The notes under the pieces: model-generated
The model's input: only the letters and a program-made list of their open reading frames with translations
Told to the model about the DNA's origin: nothing
The model's database searches: none
Part shown: positions 6,769-13,880 of the stretch, piece by piece
How positions within the stretch are numbered: the first letter of the stretch is position 1
Layout: each line of letters opens with the position of its first letter
Program-made: the position numbers and the translations under genes
Source of the DNA: [Collinsella] massiliensis
GTDB lineage: Bacteria > Actinomycetota > Coriobacteriia > Coriobacteriales > Coriobacteriaceae
DNA length: 43,804 nucleotides
Direction: 5' to 3'
NCBI GenBank assembly: GCA_000333815.1
Contig: CAPI01000052.1
Coordinates: 1-43,804, forward strand

Positions 6769-7851
6769 ATGGAGCATCGCGTCGCCCTCATCCCCGGTGA
6801 CGGGATCGGCCCGGAGATCACGCGTGCCATGCGCGCGGTCGTCGATGCCACGGGCGTCGGCATCTCCTGGCAGGAGGTCCACGTCGGCGCCGCCGTCATG
6901 GAGCGCGAGGGGACGCCGCTGCCCGAGCGCGCCCTCGAGGCCATCCGCGCGGTGGGCGTGGCGATCAAGGGTCCGGTGACCACACCGGTGGGCACGGGCT
7001 TCAGGAGCGTGAACGTGGCGCTCCGGCACGCGTTCGACCTGTACGCCTGCGTGCGCCCGTGCCGGTCGCTGCCCGGCGACGGCTCGCGCTACACGGACGT
7101 CGACCTCGTGATCTTCCGCGAGAACACCGAGGACCTCTATGCGGGCATCGAGTTCGCGCCCGGCTCGCCCGAGGTTGCCGCGATCGACGAGCTCGTGCGC
7201 GCGGCGGGCATGCGCGGGATCCGCCCGGGATCGGCGCTCTCGCTCAAGCCCATCTCCGAGCCCGCGTCGCGCGCCATCGTGACCGCGGCGTTCGACTACG
7301 CGCGGGCGAACGGCCGCCGCAAGGTCACGGCGGTGCACAAGGCGAACATCATGAAGGAGACGGACGGCCTCTTTCTGCGCATGGCGCGGGAGGTGGCCTC
7401 CGCGTACCCGGACATCGCCTTCGAGGATAAGATCGTGGACGCGGCGTGCATGGGGCTCGTCCAGAACCCGGCGGATTTCGACGTGCTCGTGCTGCCGAAC
7501 CTCTACGGCGACATCGTGTCTGACCTGTGCGCGGGGCTCGTGGGCGGCCTGGGGCTCGCCCCGGGCGCCAACATCGGCCGCGATTGCGCCATCTTCGAGG
7601 CGACGCACGGCTCCGCCCCCGACATCGCGGGGCGCGACATCGCGAACCCGACGGCCGAGTTCCTATCCGCCGCGATGATGCTCGATTATCTGGATGAACA
7701 TGCGGCCGCCGAGCGCATGCGCCGTGCCGTGAGCGCGACGCTCGCCGAAGGCACCGCGGTGACGGCGGACATCCGCCGCGCGCTCACGGGCAGCACCGAG
7801 GGTGCCGTGGGCACGCGTGCCTACACGGAAGCGGTCATCGCGCACCTGTGA
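6769..7851 (+). CDS. Isocitrate/isopropylmalate dehydrogenase family, probably NAD-dependent isocitrate dehydrogenase
   Basis: The 360-residue protein has the full beta-decarboxylating dehydrogenase pattern: ALIPGDGIGPEIT at the N-terminus, TTPVGTGFRSVNVALR in the substrate loop, VIFRENTEDLYAGIE at about 114–128, catalytic KANIMKETDG around Lys191, LPNLYGDIVSDL and EATHGSAPDIAG. The Ser and Asn in FRSVN are those of isocitrate enzymes that contact the substrate gamma-carboxylate. Isopropylmalate dehydrogenases differ there, and no leucine genes are nearby. The length fits the short NAD-type enzymes. It would make 2-oxoglutarate for glutamate synthesis. The ATG lies 3 bp after the upstream stop. 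Confidence is high for the family and moderate for substrate and cofactor. Confidence 0.88.
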   Translation: MEHRVALIPGDGIGPEITRAMRAVVDATGVGISWQEVHVGAAVMEREGTPLPERALEAIRAVGVAIKGPVTTPVGTGFRSVNVALRHAFDLYACVRPCRSLPGDGSRYTDVDLVIFRENTEDLYAGIEFAPGSPEVAAIDELVRAAGMRGIRPGSALSLKPISEPASRAIVTAAFDYARANGRRKVTAVHKANIMKETDGLFLRMAREVASAYPDIAFEDKIVDAACMGLVQNPADFDVLVLPNLYGDIVSDLCAGLVGGLGLAPGANIGRDCAIFEATHGSAPDIAGRDIANPTAEFLSAAMMLDYLDEHAAAERMRRAVSATLAEGTAVTADIRRALTGSTEGAVGTRAYTEAVIAHL

Positions 7852-7880
7852 TGCGCGGGACGAGACGAAGGGATAGGGCT

Positions 7881-9071
7881 ATGGGGCTCTTGGTGAAGCG
7901 GGACGAGCTCGAGGGCGAGCACGACTACATCGACGGCATCGAGGTGATCGAGCGCTCCGACGTCCCCGATGACCTGCCGGAATCCGAGGTCGAGGTCATC
8001 GAGCGGGAGGATGCGGACGCCGATCCGGACGACGGCGAGACGGACGCGGACGCCGCGGGTGCCGACGAGACGGGCGCGGATGCCGCGAGCTCCGATGGGG
8101 CGGATGCGGATGATGATGTCGCCGCTGACGATGAGGCCGCCGAGGACGACGATCCCGAGGACGCGGACGAGGACACCGACGAGGACGCCGCTCCCGCTGC
8201 GGCGCTCGGCCCCACCTCCTCCGACCACGGCTCCACCCAGCAGCCCAACCGCGCGATCCTCATCGCGGTGCTCGTCATCGCCATCATCGTCGCCGGCGTC
8301 GGCGGCTATTTCATCGGCCGCGGCGGCTTCGGCGGCGCATCGTCCGCCCCGGGCTCGGCACTGCTCACTGAAGGCCAGCTCGACGCCACCGTCGCCTCGT
8401 ACACGTACAAGGGCGCGCGGCACGACATCACCGCGCGCGAAGCGATCGAGAGCCAGTACAGCCTCGACTCCATGAAGACCGATGACGGCATGTACCGCGC
8501 ACCCTCGGCCGAGACGCTCGTCGCCTACGTGCGCACGCAGATCCTTCTCAACGAGGCGGAGGCGCGCGGCATCGAGGTCACGGACGACGAGGTGACGGCC
8601 TATGCCGAGCAGACCTACGGCACGTCCGACTTCGCGACGCTCGCGACCCAGTACGGCCTGAGCGAGGACCAGGCGCGCGAGATCGTGCGGAACAGCACGA
8701 TGATCGAGAAGCTCTACAACCAGATTGCCCCCGCGTCGACGGTCGCCCTCCCCGAGGAGCCCGAGCAGCCGGCGGATGGCGACACGAGCACGCGCTCGAA
8801 GGCGTACGCGGACTACATCATCAACCTCGCCGGCGATGAGTGGGATGCCGAGACGGGCACGTGGGCCTCGACTGACGGCCCGTACGCGACCGCGCTCCAG
8901 GGCATGGACGTCACGGCGGACTCCGCGTCCTACGAGGAGGCCATCATCGCCTACTACGTGGCCTACCAGGAGTACGCGACCCAGGCCTCGCAGTCGAGCC
9001 AGGCGTGGACGGACTTCGCGAACACGCTCTTCGCCGATGCCGACATGGACATCTACGGGCTCTACGCGTAA
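7881..9071 (+). CDS. Membrane-anchored protein with acidic cytoplasmic N-terminus and SurA-N-like outer domain
   Basis: The protein has 396 residues. Residues 1–120 are extremely acidic (long runs of Asp, Glu and Ala). One membrane helix (ILIAVLVIAIIVAGVGGYF, about 125–145) is followed by a Gly/Ser linker. The outer part of about 230 residues contains LVAYVRTQILLNEAEARGIE, VTDDEVTAYAEQTYG and FATLATQYGLSEDQAREIV. This is the pattern of the SurA/trigger-factor-like N-terminal chaperone helices. No parvulin isomerase domain is evident, so this may be a chaperone-type or signalling membrane protein. I chose ATG 7881, which follows AAGGGATAGGG. Starts at 7848/7851 overlap the upstream stop and lack a ribosome site. 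A terminator follows. Confidence 0.78.
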   Translation: MGLLVKRDELEGEHDYIDGIEVIERSDVPDDLPESEVEVIEREDADADPDDGETDADAAGADETGADAASSDGADADDDVAADDEAAEDDDPEDADEDTDEDAAPAAALGPTSSDHGSTQQPNRAILIAVLVIAIIVAGVGGYFIGRGGFGGASSAPGSALLTEGQLDATVASYTYKGARHDITAREAIESQYSLDSMKTDDGMYRAPSAETLVAYVRTQILLNEAEARGIEVTDDEVTAYAEQTYGTSDFATLATQYGLSEDQAREIVRNSTMIEKLYNQIAPASTVALPEEPEQPADGDTSTRSKAYADYIINLAGDEWDAETGTWASTDGPYATALQGMDVTADSASYEEAIIAYYVAYQEYATQASQSSQAWTDFANTLFADADMDIYGLYA

Positions 9072-9100
9072 ATCCCGCGCGTAGCTCCCCGCAAGCTCAA

Positions 9101-9143
9101 AACCGCCCCCGCATGCGGCATCTGCCTGCGTGCGGGGGCGGTT
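9101..9143 (+). terminator. Terminator hairpin after the SurA-like gene
   Basis: A perfect 13-bp stem, AACCGCCCCCGCA (9101–9113) with TGCGGGGGCGGTT (9131–9143), is followed by a short T-rich tract (TTCCGTTTGGTT). The T-run is imperfect but the stem is very stable. Confidence 0.7.
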
Positions 9144-9177
9144 CCGTTTGGTTCCCTCCATAGGGGAGGCATACGAA

Positions 9178-9210
9178 AACAGCCCAGGCGCGCGCGGCGT
9201 CTGGGCTGTT
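9178..9210 (-). terminator. Terminator of the tRNA-Thr transcript
   Basis: AACAGCCCAG (9178–9187) pairs with CTGGGCTGTT (9201–9210). Read on the minus strand the stem runs into TTTT (complement of 9176–9179). It lies 9 bp past the tRNA 3' end. Confidence 0.7.
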
Positions 9211-9219
9211 GCGTGTGAC

Positions 9220-9295
9220 TGGAGCCAGCAATGAGACTCGAACTCATGACCCCCGCTTTACGAGAGCGGTGCTCTACCAACTGAGCTATGCTGGC
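9220..9295 (-). tRNA. tRNA-Thr (anticodon CGU)
   Basis: The minus strand gives a complete 76-base cloverleaf. The acceptor GCCAGCA pairs with TGCTGGC. The D-loop reads AGCTCAGTTGGTAGAGC. The anticodon stem CCGCT/AGCGG holds loop CTCGTAA, so the anticodon is CGT (threonine, ACG codons). The T-arm has GAGTTCGAGTCTC, and discriminator T plus encoded CCA end the gene. All expected invariant bases (T8, GG in the D-loop, TTCGA) are present. Confidence 0.97.
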
Positions 9296-9334
9296 ATGCA
9301 GCGGCAGGCGCTATGTCCTGCGACCGTTAATATT

Positions 9335-9391
9335 ACGTGGAAACGCCCTGTAGCGCAAGACCGCACATGAAAAAGTTGGGCGTTTCCACGT
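9335..9391. repeat. 14-bp perfect inverted repeat between tRNA-Thr and galT
   Basis: ACGTGGAAACGCCC (9335–9348) and GGGCGTTTCCACGT (9378–9391) are exact reverse complements around 29 bp. An alternative pairing, CCGCAC (9361–9366) with GTGCGG (9390–9395), competes with it. It is just downstream of galT on the minus strand and may end that operon, although no clear U-run follows. Confidence 0.7.
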
Positions 9392-9406
9392 GCGGCCTCA
9401 CGGTTC

Positions 9407-11080
9407 CTACAGCGCGGCGAGGAAGCGGTGCAGCCCGGCGCGGCCGGCGAGATCCCATTTGTAGACGCCGGCGTCCTCGAGCACGTGCCCGAAGACCTCG
9501 CCCACGCCCGCGCGGATGATCTCCTCGGCGTTCTCGGGCGTCAGCTCGGGATGCGCCTCGGCCAGCTCGAGCGCCCACGCGGCGTGCGAGGTGGACAGCG
9601 GGTCGCCCTCGAGCGCTTCGGCGAGCGCCGCGCCCTCGGCTCCCGACAGCAGGTGCCCCCGCACCGCGGCGAGCTCCTCCACGAGGCGCGGCGGCAGGAT
9701 CGCCAGGCCCATGACCTCGATGAGGCCGATGTTCTCCTTCTTGATGTGGTGCCACTCGGCATGCGGGTGGAACACGCCCAAGGGGTGCTCATCGGTGGCG
9801 ATGTTGCAGCGAAGTGCCAGGTAGAGCACGTAGTCGTCGCCCTCGCGGCAGGCGACCGGCGTGATGGTGTTGTGCCGCTCGCCGTCCGATTCCGCCACGA
9901 TCCCGAGCTCCTCGTCGCTCCAGCCGCGCCACACGTCGAGCACGTGCGCCGCGGCGTCGAGCAGCGCCTCGCGGTCGCGTGCGCTGAGCTTGAGCACGGA
10001 GAGCGGCCAGCGCAGCACCTCGCCGAGCACCTCGGGCGCGCCGGGGATCTCGAACGTCTCCTCCACGGCCGCCTTCATCATGGGGAACGTGTGGCGCCCG
10101 CCCTGGAAGTGGTCGTGCGAGAGGATCGAGCCGCCCACGATGGGCAGGTCGGCGTTGGAGCCCACGAAGTAGTGGGGGAAGAGGTCGATAAAGTCGACGA
10201 GCCGCGCCATGTTCTCGCGGTCGACGTGCATGAGGCGGTGCTCGGCGCTCATGGCGATGCAGTGCTCGGAGAAGTACGCGTAGGGGCTGTACTGCAGGCC
10301 CCAGTGCTCGTCGCCGAGCGTGATGGGGACGATGCGCAGGTTCTGGCGGGCGGGATGCGCGCCGTGGGCGGCACCCGCGCCGCGGCCGCTGTAGCCCTCG
10401 TTCTCCATGCAGAGCTGGCATGCCGGGTACGCCTCGCCCGCGGGCGCGGCGCCGGCGGCGGCGATGGCCTTCGGGTCCTTTTCCGGCTTGGAGAGGTTGA
10501 TGGTGATCTCGAGGTCGCCCCAGCGCGTGGGCGTGGTCCAGCCGATGTTCCGCGCGATGGCGGCGGTGCGCACGTAGCGCGCGTCGCAGCACAGGCGGTA
10601 GAACCAATCGGTTGCGGCCTCGGCGCCGTCCTCGTCATAGAGCTCGGCGAACATCGCGTCCACCTCGGAGGGGCGCGGCATGAGGATGTCCATCACGCGC
10701 GTGGCGATGCGGTCACGGCCGGACGGGGTGTCCTCCTCGCGGCCGTTCGCGACGCCCACGGCCGCGATGCGCTCGATGCAGTCCTCGAGGTCGAAGCCGG
10801 CGGCCTCGTCGTCGGTGAACGCGATCTCGATGGAGGGCTCGTCCTCCGCGAGGTCGCGCGTGGGGGAGAGCTGGTAGCCGTTCTCGAGGAACACGGCCGA
10901 GCTCGGCGCCGCGGGGCCGTCCTCGCCGATGCGCTCGAGGATGGCGTTATATGCCCAGATGGCGTCCTCCGGGGCGAGCATGCCGCGCACGATGGCGTAG
11001 GAGACGAGCTCGTTGACGTCGTCGGCGACGCGCGGCGCGCCGGCCGGGGTGTCCATAGTTGCGGTGTTCTCTACAGCCAT
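9407..11080 (-). CDS. galT: Galactose-1-phosphate uridylyltransferase, class II (Gram-positive type)
   Basis: The 557-residue protein is the larger class II GalT, which lacks the short HPH pattern of the Escherichia coli enzyme. Instead it shows GGSILSHDHFQGGRHTFPM (about residues 317–335), the HDHFQGG motif diagnostic of this class. Supporting stretches are ITINLSKPEKDP, CQLCMENEGY and LGDEHWGLQYSPYAYFSEH. It exchanges UMP between UDP-glucose and galactose-1-phosphate, giving UDP-galactose and glucose-1-phosphate in the cytoplasm. Its start overlaps the end of galK by 10 bp, which implies translational coupling, and it is the last gene of the galM–galK–galT operon. No galE is in the window, so the epimerase must lie elsewhere. 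Confidence 0.93.
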   Translation of the reverse strand: MAVENTATMDTPAGAPRVADDVNELVSYAIVRGMLAPEDAIWAYNAILERIGEDGPAAPSSAVFLENGYQLSPTRDLAEDEPSIEIAFTDDEAAGFDLEDCIERIAAVGVANGREEDTPSGRDRIATRVMDILMPRPSEVDAMFAELYDEDGAEAATDWFYRLCCDARYVRTAAIARNIGWTTPTRWGDLEITINLSKPEKDPKAIAAAGAAPAGEAYPACQLCMENEGYSGRGAGAAHGAHPARQNLRIVPITLGDEHWGLQYSPYAYFSEHCIAMSAEHRLMHVDRENMARLVDFIDLFPHYFVGSNADLPIVGGSILSHDHFQGGRHTFPMMKAAVEETFEIPGAPEVLGEVLRWPLSVLKLSARDREALLDAAAHVLDVWRGWSDEELGIVAESDGERHNTITPVACREGDDYVLYLALRCNIATDEHPLGVFHPHAEWHHIKKENIGLIEVMGLAILPPRLVEELAAVRGHLLSGAEGAALAEALEGDPLSTSHAAWALELAEAHPELTPENAEEIIRAGVGEVFGHVLEDAGVYKWDLAGRAGLHRFLAAL

Positions 11081-12258
11081 GCGTACTCAGCTCCCTCGCT
11101 CACGATGCGGTAATGGCGGGACGCGCCCGCGCCGAACCACTCGTCCATGCCGGCAATGAAGGCGTCCACGCGATCCACCGGCACGAAGGCCTGGATGGAG
11201 CCGCCGAAGCCGCCGCCGTGGATGCGGCAGGCGCCCTCGCCCTCGAGCAGGCGCTGCGCCAGGCCGAGGGCCACCATCGCGGACTGCTCGCTCGCGCCGC
11301 CCACCGAGACGTTCTGCAGGAACATGGCCGAGCTCGCGCCCGAGGCGCGGGTGAGGGCGAGGAACGCGTCGATGTCGCCGGCCTTGAGCGCATCCCAGCG
11401 CTTGAGGACGAGGTCCTGCTCGTTCCAGTAGTGCAGGGCGCGGAGCACCGGGCGGTCGCCGAGCTCGTGGCGCAGGCGCACGACCTCGCTATCGAAGGCG
11501 GCCGGGTCGACCTCGCACAGGCGCTCCTTGCCGAGGGCGGCGGCGACGGCCTTCATCTCGCCCGGCACGGCGGCGTACTCGCCGGTGAGGGCGCTGTGGT
11601 CGCTGCCCACGTTCACGAGGACGAGCGCGTAGCCCTTGTCCTCGAAGTCGAAGGCGAGCTTCTCGGACGCCGGCTCGGCGGGGTCGGCGAAGCTCATGTG
11701 GGCGAGGCCGCCGAGCGCCTCGGCGAGCTGGTCGAGCAGGCCGCAGGGCTTGCCGAAGTGGACGTTCTCCGTGCGCTGCGCCATCTTGGCGAGCGCGGTG
11801 GCGTCGATGGGCTCGCCCTCCCAGAGCGCCTCCATGGCGCGGCCGAAGGCGAGCTCGACCGCTGCGGAGGACGACAGCCCGCTGCCCGCGGGGATGGAGC
11901 TCCGCATGATGAGGTCGAAGCCCTGGGGCGCGCGGCCGGTCGCGGCGAGCTCGGAGGCCATGCCGCGCGCGAGCGACGCGGTGGTCTCGCGCTCGTCCTC
12001 GCGGGCGGCGAGGTCGGCGAGGTCGATCTCGAAGCCGCCGTAGCCCACGCTCTCCACGCGCACGGTATCCGTGCCGTTCAGGGCGCACACGGCCTGGACG
12101 TTCGCGTCGAGCGCGCCGCCGATGACGTCACCGCCCTCGTGGTCCGTGTGGTTGCCGGCGATCTCCGACCGTGCCGGGACGGTCACGGAGAGCAGAGGGC
12201 TCTTCGCCGTGCCGAACCGTTCGGCGAAGAGGTCGACGAGGGGCGTTGCTGTTGTCAT
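11071..12258 (-). CDS. galK: Galactokinase
   Basis: This 395-residue GHMP kinase has the galactose-binding signature near its start in a variant form (PARSEIAGNHTDHEGG, against the usual GRVNLIGEHTDYNGG). The ATP loop SSIPAGSGLSSSAAVELAFG is at about residue 125–145, and the third GHMP motif is GACRIHGGGFGGSIQAFVP. It phosphorylates alpha-D-galactose at C1 with ATP. The N-terminal changes (Arg to Glu region and Glu-His to Asn-His) may shift specificity but leave the core intact. I chose the ATG at 12258 because GGAAAGGA on the minus strand sits six to seven bases before it. The in-frame ATG at 12264 is too close to that site. It lies 78 bp after galM and overlaps galT. Confidence 0.92.
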   Translation of the reverse strand: MTTATPLVDLFAERFGTAKSPLLSVTVPARSEIAGNHTDHEGGDVIGGALDANVQAVCALNGTDTVRVESVGYGGFEIDLADLAAREDERETTASLARGMASELAATGRAPQGFDLIMRSSIPAGSGLSSSAAVELAFGRAMEALWEGEPIDATALAKMAQRTENVHFGKPCGLLDQLAEALGGLAHMSFADPAEPASEKLAFDFEDKGYALVLVNVGSDHSALTGEYAAVPGEMKAVAAALGKERLCEVDPAAFDSEVVRLRHELGDRPVLRALHYWNEQDLVLKRWDALKAGDIDAFLALTRASGASSAMFLQNVSVGGASEQSAMVALGLAQRLLEGEGACRIHGGGFGGSIQAFVPVDRVDAFIAGMDEWFGAGASRHYRIVSEGAEYAWL

Positions 12259-12336
12259 GCGCATTCCTTTCCTGACGCATTCGGGACGGGTTTCAGTGAG
12301 CCATCCGGCTCAACGGTGACGGGGGTCAGCGCGCCA

Positions 12337-13467
12337 TCACGCGCCCGGGACGGGCTCGGTCGTGAAGAAGCGGTACTCGGTGACGGCGCGGTAGGGGTGA
12401 CCCGGCCGGAAGATCGCGGACGGGAAGGCCGGGTGCGAGGGGCCGGCGGGGTAGAACTCGGGCTCGAGCGCGAAGCCGCCGCGGTCCTCGTACACATGGC
12501 CGGCCTTGCCCGCCACGCCGCCGATGAAGTTCCCGGTATAGAGCTGGAGGCCTGGCAGCGTCGTCCAGAGCTCCATGCCGCGCCCGCTCGCAGGGTCGAG
12601 GGCGCGCGCAGCCCGGCGCGGTTTGGGCAGATCGCCCGTGCCGTCGTCCGGCTCGTAGCCGTCGATGCAGAAGCAGTGGTCGTAGCCGTGACCCCGCTCG
12701 AGCTGCTCGTCGGCCGTCTCGATGTCGCGGCCGATGGCCTTCGGCGCGCGGAAATCGAACGGCGTGCCCGCGACGGGGCGCAGCTCGCCCGTGGGGATGG
12801 AGGCGCCGTCGATGGGCAGGAAGCGCTCGGCGAAGACCGTGAGCTCCTGTGCCGCCACCGAGCCGGACGCCTGCCCGGCGAGGTTGACGTAGCTATGGTT
12901 CGTGAGGTTGATGAAGGTGGGGGCGTCGGTCGCGGCCTCGTACGTCATGCGCAGGCAGCTACCGAGAAGCTCATAGGTGACGCGGAACGCGCGCCGCCCC
13001 GGGAGCTCGAGGTCGCTTCCCGGCTCGCCGGGCGCAAGCTCGAGGGTGAAGGTGACGCGGTCGCGCGCCTCGTCCGCCTCCGCGTGCCAGAGCTGCGCGT
13101 GCAGGCCGCGCACGGCGTCCGTGTGCAGGTTGTTCGCGCCCTCGTTCGCGGGCAGGCGGTAGGTCGCGCCCTCGATGGCCACCGCCGCGCCCTCGACGCG
13201 GTTCGCGCTCGGGCCCACGGTCGCCCCGAAGTAGGTTCCCTGGCTGTCGGGATAGTACGCGGCGGCCTCGTCGAAGCCGAGCACCACGTCTGCGACCGCA
13301 CCCGCGCCGTCCGGGGCATCGATGCCCACGATTGCGGCGCCCAGGTCGCTCAGGCGCACGGTGAGCGCGTCGTTGCTCAAGATATAAAGATGCGCGGCGA
13401 GCTGCCCCCGGCCGGTACCGAGCGGTATCTCGGGGCCGAATGACCCGAACGACCTCTTCTCGACCAT
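12337..13467 (-). CDS. galM: Aldose 1-epimerase (galactose mutarotase)
   Basis: The 376-residue product has the GalM pattern. ATVGPSANRVEGA and NNLHTDAVRGLHAQLW contain the first active-site histidine region. FINLTNHSYVNLAG has the proton-donor histidine. GYDHCFCIDGY, LYTGNFIGG and ALEPEFYPAGPSHPAFPSAI have the catalytic base glutamate. It interconverts alpha and beta galactose, preparing the beta-galactose released by a beta-galactosidase for GalK. I chose ATG 13467 because GGGAGG lies eight bases upstream on the minus strand. The longer frame to 13599 would run through the leader hairpins. It is the first gene of the galMKT operon, transcribed away from the GH35–PTS operon. Confidence 0.92.
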   Translation of the reverse strand: MVEKRSFGSFGPEIPLGTGRGQLAAHLYILSNDALTVRLSDLGAAIVGIDAPDGAGAVADVVLGFDEAAAYYPDSQGTYFGATVGPSANRVEGAAVAIEGATYRLPANEGANNLHTDAVRGLHAQLWHAEADEARDRVTFTLELAPGEPGSDLELPGRRAFRVTYELLGSCLRMTYEAATDAPTFINLTNHSYVNLAGQASGSVAAQELTVFAERFLPIDGASIPTGELRPVAGTPFDFRAPKAIGRDIETADEQLERGHGYDHCFCIDGYEPDDGTGDLPKPRRAARALDPASGRGMELWTTLPGLQLYTGNFIGGVAGKAGHVYEDRGGFALEPEFYPAGPSHPAFPSAIFRPGHPYRAVTEYRFFTTEPVPGA

Positions 13468-13552
13468 GGCTGGGCCTCCCGTCGCTATCCATGAGCCTCC
13501 CTGTAGGATAGCGCACATCGGGGCCGCGCTTGATGCGGCTGAACGCATGGCT

Positions 13553-13600
13553 CGCAAACGGGTATGTTTGCGCGCGAACGGATGCGCCGTGGGGCGCATC
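13553..13600 (-). other. Two hairpins in the gal operon leader
   Basis: CGCAAAC/GTTTGCG (13553–13559 with 13566–13572) and GATGCGCC/GGCGCATC (13581–13588 with 13593–13600) are perfect stems. They fall in the predicted 5' leader of galMKT, within about 20–65 bases of the inferred start site. They could pause polymerase or stabilise the mRNA. I see no ligand-binding core that would make this a known riboswitch. Confidence 0.5.
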
Positions 13601-13604
13601 GAAC

Positions 13605-13620
13605 ACTGGTACGTACCAGT
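13605..13620. promoter_or_regulatory. GntR-type operator 1 (perfect 16-bp palindrome)
   Basis: ACTGGTACGTACCAGT is a perfect palindrome with a TGGT-N4-ACCA core, the pattern of NagR/DasR-type GntR/UTRA regulators. It overlaps the inferred gal start site. The matching regulator gene is at 19545. Confidence 0.7.
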
Positions 13621-13625
13621 GAGCT

Positions 13626-13653
13626 GGTATAGGTACTGGTTAAGTGGTTACAA
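13626..13653 (-). promoter_or_regulatory. Candidate promoter of galMKT
   Basis: On the minus strand TTGTAA (13653–13648) and TATACC (13631–13626) are separated by 16 bp. The -35 box lies inside operator 2. The predicted start site (about 13618) lies in operator 1, as expected for a repressed promoter. Confidence 0.55.
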
Positions 13654-13659
13654 CCACTT
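13642..13659. promoter_or_regulatory. GntR-type operator 2 (perfect 18-bp palindrome)
   Basis: AAGTGGTTACAACCACTT is palindromic over seven bases on each side of a four-base centre and again has the TGGT-N4-ACCA core. A degenerate third site (TGGTATAGGTACTGGT) lies between the two operators. Confidence 0.7.
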
Positions 13660-13729
13660 AGACGGCCAGCTCAAAACGCAAGTTGTCCTATATCATCTCA
13701 TCACGCTGAATCAACAACCGATTTACCAG

Positions 13730-13743
13730 TGAAAACGTTTACA
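13730..13743. promoter_or_regulatory. cre-like site upstream of the GH35–PTS operon
   Basis: TGAAAACGTTTACA fits the catabolite-responsive element consensus TGNAARCGNWWWCA at every position. It is also the general shape bound by LacI/GalR regulators. It lies 51 bp upstream of the predicted -35 box. Whether a CcpA-type regulator works in this organism is not shown here. Confidence 0.5.
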
Positions 13744-13745
13744 AA

Positions 13746-13774
13746 ACCGTTCATGGCTCGAAACATACCGTTCA
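13746..13774 (+). promoter_or_regulatory. Pair of ACCGTTCA direct repeats, 21 bp apart
   Basis: ACCGTTCA occurs at 13746–13753 and 13767–13774, exactly two helical turns apart. The pair ends 19 bp before the -35 box. The placement suits an activator bound as tandem monomers. The regulator is unknown. Confidence 0.45.
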
Positions 13775-13793
13775 CAGACGACTTCATATTATT

Positions 13794-13822
13794 TTGAGAA
13801 ATGTGGTGAGGATGTGTATACT
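13794..13822 (+). promoter_or_regulatory. Promoter of the GH35–PTS operon
   Basis: TTGAGA (13794–13799) and TATACT (13817–13822) have the ideal 17-bp spacing. The predicted start near 13829 leaves a leader of about 50 bases. Confidence 0.75.
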
Positions 13823-13880
13823 GATACCGACGAAGGCACGATGCTGCCCTCGATGCCGATAGGACGAGAGAGGGGTTCGA

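Noticed and set aside
9178-9210. Attachment site beside tRNA-Thr
   Set aside because: The repeat is a terminator hairpin. No duplicate of the tRNA 3' end and no integrase gene are present in the window.
11059-13443. 794-codon open frame on the plus strand opposite galK and galM
   Set aside because: It is antisense to two clear enzymes, rich in Arg/Ala/Gly/His, has no family motif, and reflects the high third-position GC of the real genes.
13730-13743. Firm claim of CcpA-type catabolite control
   Set aside because: The site fits the consensus, but cre-like palindromes also serve other LacI-family proteins and no CcpA or HPr kinase gene is visible, so it is kept only as a candidate.
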